From Chthonomonas sp. UBA6659 (GTDB lineage: Bacteria; Armatimonadota; Fimbriimonadia; Fimbriimonadales; Fimbriimonadaceae): DNA of 14,931 nucleotides. A program made the translations under genes and the position numbers. The stretch is taken from contig DKKT01000070.1 of assembly GCA_002455425.1 (NCBI GenBank), positions 1 through 14,931 of the forward strand. Direction: 5' to 3'. The notes under the pieces were generated by a model. It saw only the letters and a program-made list of their open reading frames with translations. It did no database searches and had not been told where the DNA came from. Position 1 is the stretch's first letter; each line of letters opens with the position of its first letter. Below are positions 14,554 through 14,931 of the stretch, in pieces.

Positions 14554-14931
14554 ATGCTGAACCCCGAACAGCATGAAGCGCTGTCGAACGCGGGTCACCG
14601 CCTCGACGCTATCCGGGGGCATCTTTGACCTGCCTCAGCTTCAAGCACAGATAACCGCGCTCGAAGAGCGCACGTCCGACCCCGAGTTCTGGAACGACCC
14701 GACCGAAGCGAATGCCCAGCTCCGGCGACTTTCTCGATTGCGGGCGATCGCGAATCCGTTCCAGGATCTCGAGCGGCGGCTTGCCGACATCCGGGAGTGG
14801 TACTCATTGCTCGCGGAGGACGAGAATGCCGATCTCCAGAAGGAGACGGACGCGATGGCGACCCAGTTCTACAAGGATCTGGATGCCTATGAGCTGCGCA
14901 CCCTGCTCAGCGGCGAGCACGACGGCGACAA
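14554..14931 (+). CDS. prfB: Peptide chain release factor 2 (RF2), with +1 frameshift; 3' end cut off
   Basis: ATG 14554 begins a 24-codon frame (MLNPEQHEALSNAG...AIRGHL) that ends at TGA 14626-14628. Reading on in the +1 frame from GAC 14627 gives DLPQLQAQITALEERTSDPE, then FWNDPTEAN, a long helical stretch, and DAYELRTLLSGEHDGD at the window edge. This is the N-terminal domain of RF2, which releases peptides at UGA and UAA codons. About 125 residues are visible of a family length near 370, so the GGQ and SPF motifs lie outside. The in-frame UGA with its frameshift signal is the known RF2 autoregulation: low RF2 favours shifting and more RF2. Neither half forms a long ORF alone, so simple gene finders may miss or split it. 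Confidence 0.93.
14615..14629 (+). other. prfB +1 programmed frameshift site
   Basis: The sequence is GGGGG CAT CTT TGA C. A Shine-Dalgarno-like GGGGG (14615-14619) sits 3 nt before the CTT slippery codon (14623-14625), then UGA C, the poor-termination context. E. coli prfB has the same spacing (AGGGGG TAT CTT TGA C). The ribosome slips from CTT to TTT and continues at GAC. Confidence 0.93.

Noticed and set aside
13241..14560. 439-codon plus-strand frame
   Set aside because: It is the antisense shadow of serA and runs into the intergenic repeat.
14626..14628. TGA in prfB as a mutation or sequencing error
   Set aside because: It sits in a complete canonical RF2 frameshift signal with correct spacing.
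1..14931. CRISPR array, tRNA, rRNA, insertion sequence or attachment site
   Set aside because: No regularly spaced direct repeats, cloverleaf genes, transposase or integrase motifs were seen.

Overview
The window is a high-G+C bacterial chromosome segment. It most resembles Armatimonadota (Fimbriimonadia-like). The main reason is the first gene, a type IV pilin-like protein whose N-terminal helix ends FPVFAQAK, a form I associate with the expanded pseudopilin families of that phylum. Gly-rich lipoprotein signals fit the same picture. No 16S rRNA or tRNA is present to confirm this.

Layout. Positions 1-924 hold the 3' part of a pseudopilin gene, closed by a strong intrinsic terminator (949-982). 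Positions 1100-9314 hold six co-directional genes that are nearly gapless: one 1-bp overlap, gaps of 13 and 12 bp, a 4-bp ATGA overlap and a 28-bp overlap. They read as one operon: two paralogous Sec lipoproteins, a twin-arginine exported beta-repeat protein, a glycine-rich beta protein with no signal peptide, a HEAT-repeat protein, and a SAM methyltransferase with an unfamiliar N-terminal half. Facing this operon are motB and motA (9311-11107, minus strand), the stator of a proton-driven motor. A 102-bp divergent region then leads into mutL (11210-13120, plus). mutL converges on serA (13130-14335, minus) through a perfect 10-bp hairpin that holds both stop codons. A 218-bp gap with five inverted repeats follows. 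The window ends in the 5' part of prfB (release factor 2, from 14554), with an intact +1 programmed frameshift site; neither half of this gene is long enough to stand out as an ordinary ORF.

How the genes work together. The right half is housekeeping: motility stator, mismatch repair, serine biosynthesis and translation termination. The six-gene operon is the unusual part. The two lipoproteins share a two-domain design. By motif order they look like distant relatives of leukocidin / Vibrio cytolysin-type beta-pore-forming proteins, including something like the cytolysin pro-domain. This is my reading from remembered family sequences, not a search result. Two such paralogs in tandem, followed by an exported beta-repeat protein and a membrane-strand-like protein, make a plausible undescribed cell-surface system. 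Its function is unknown.
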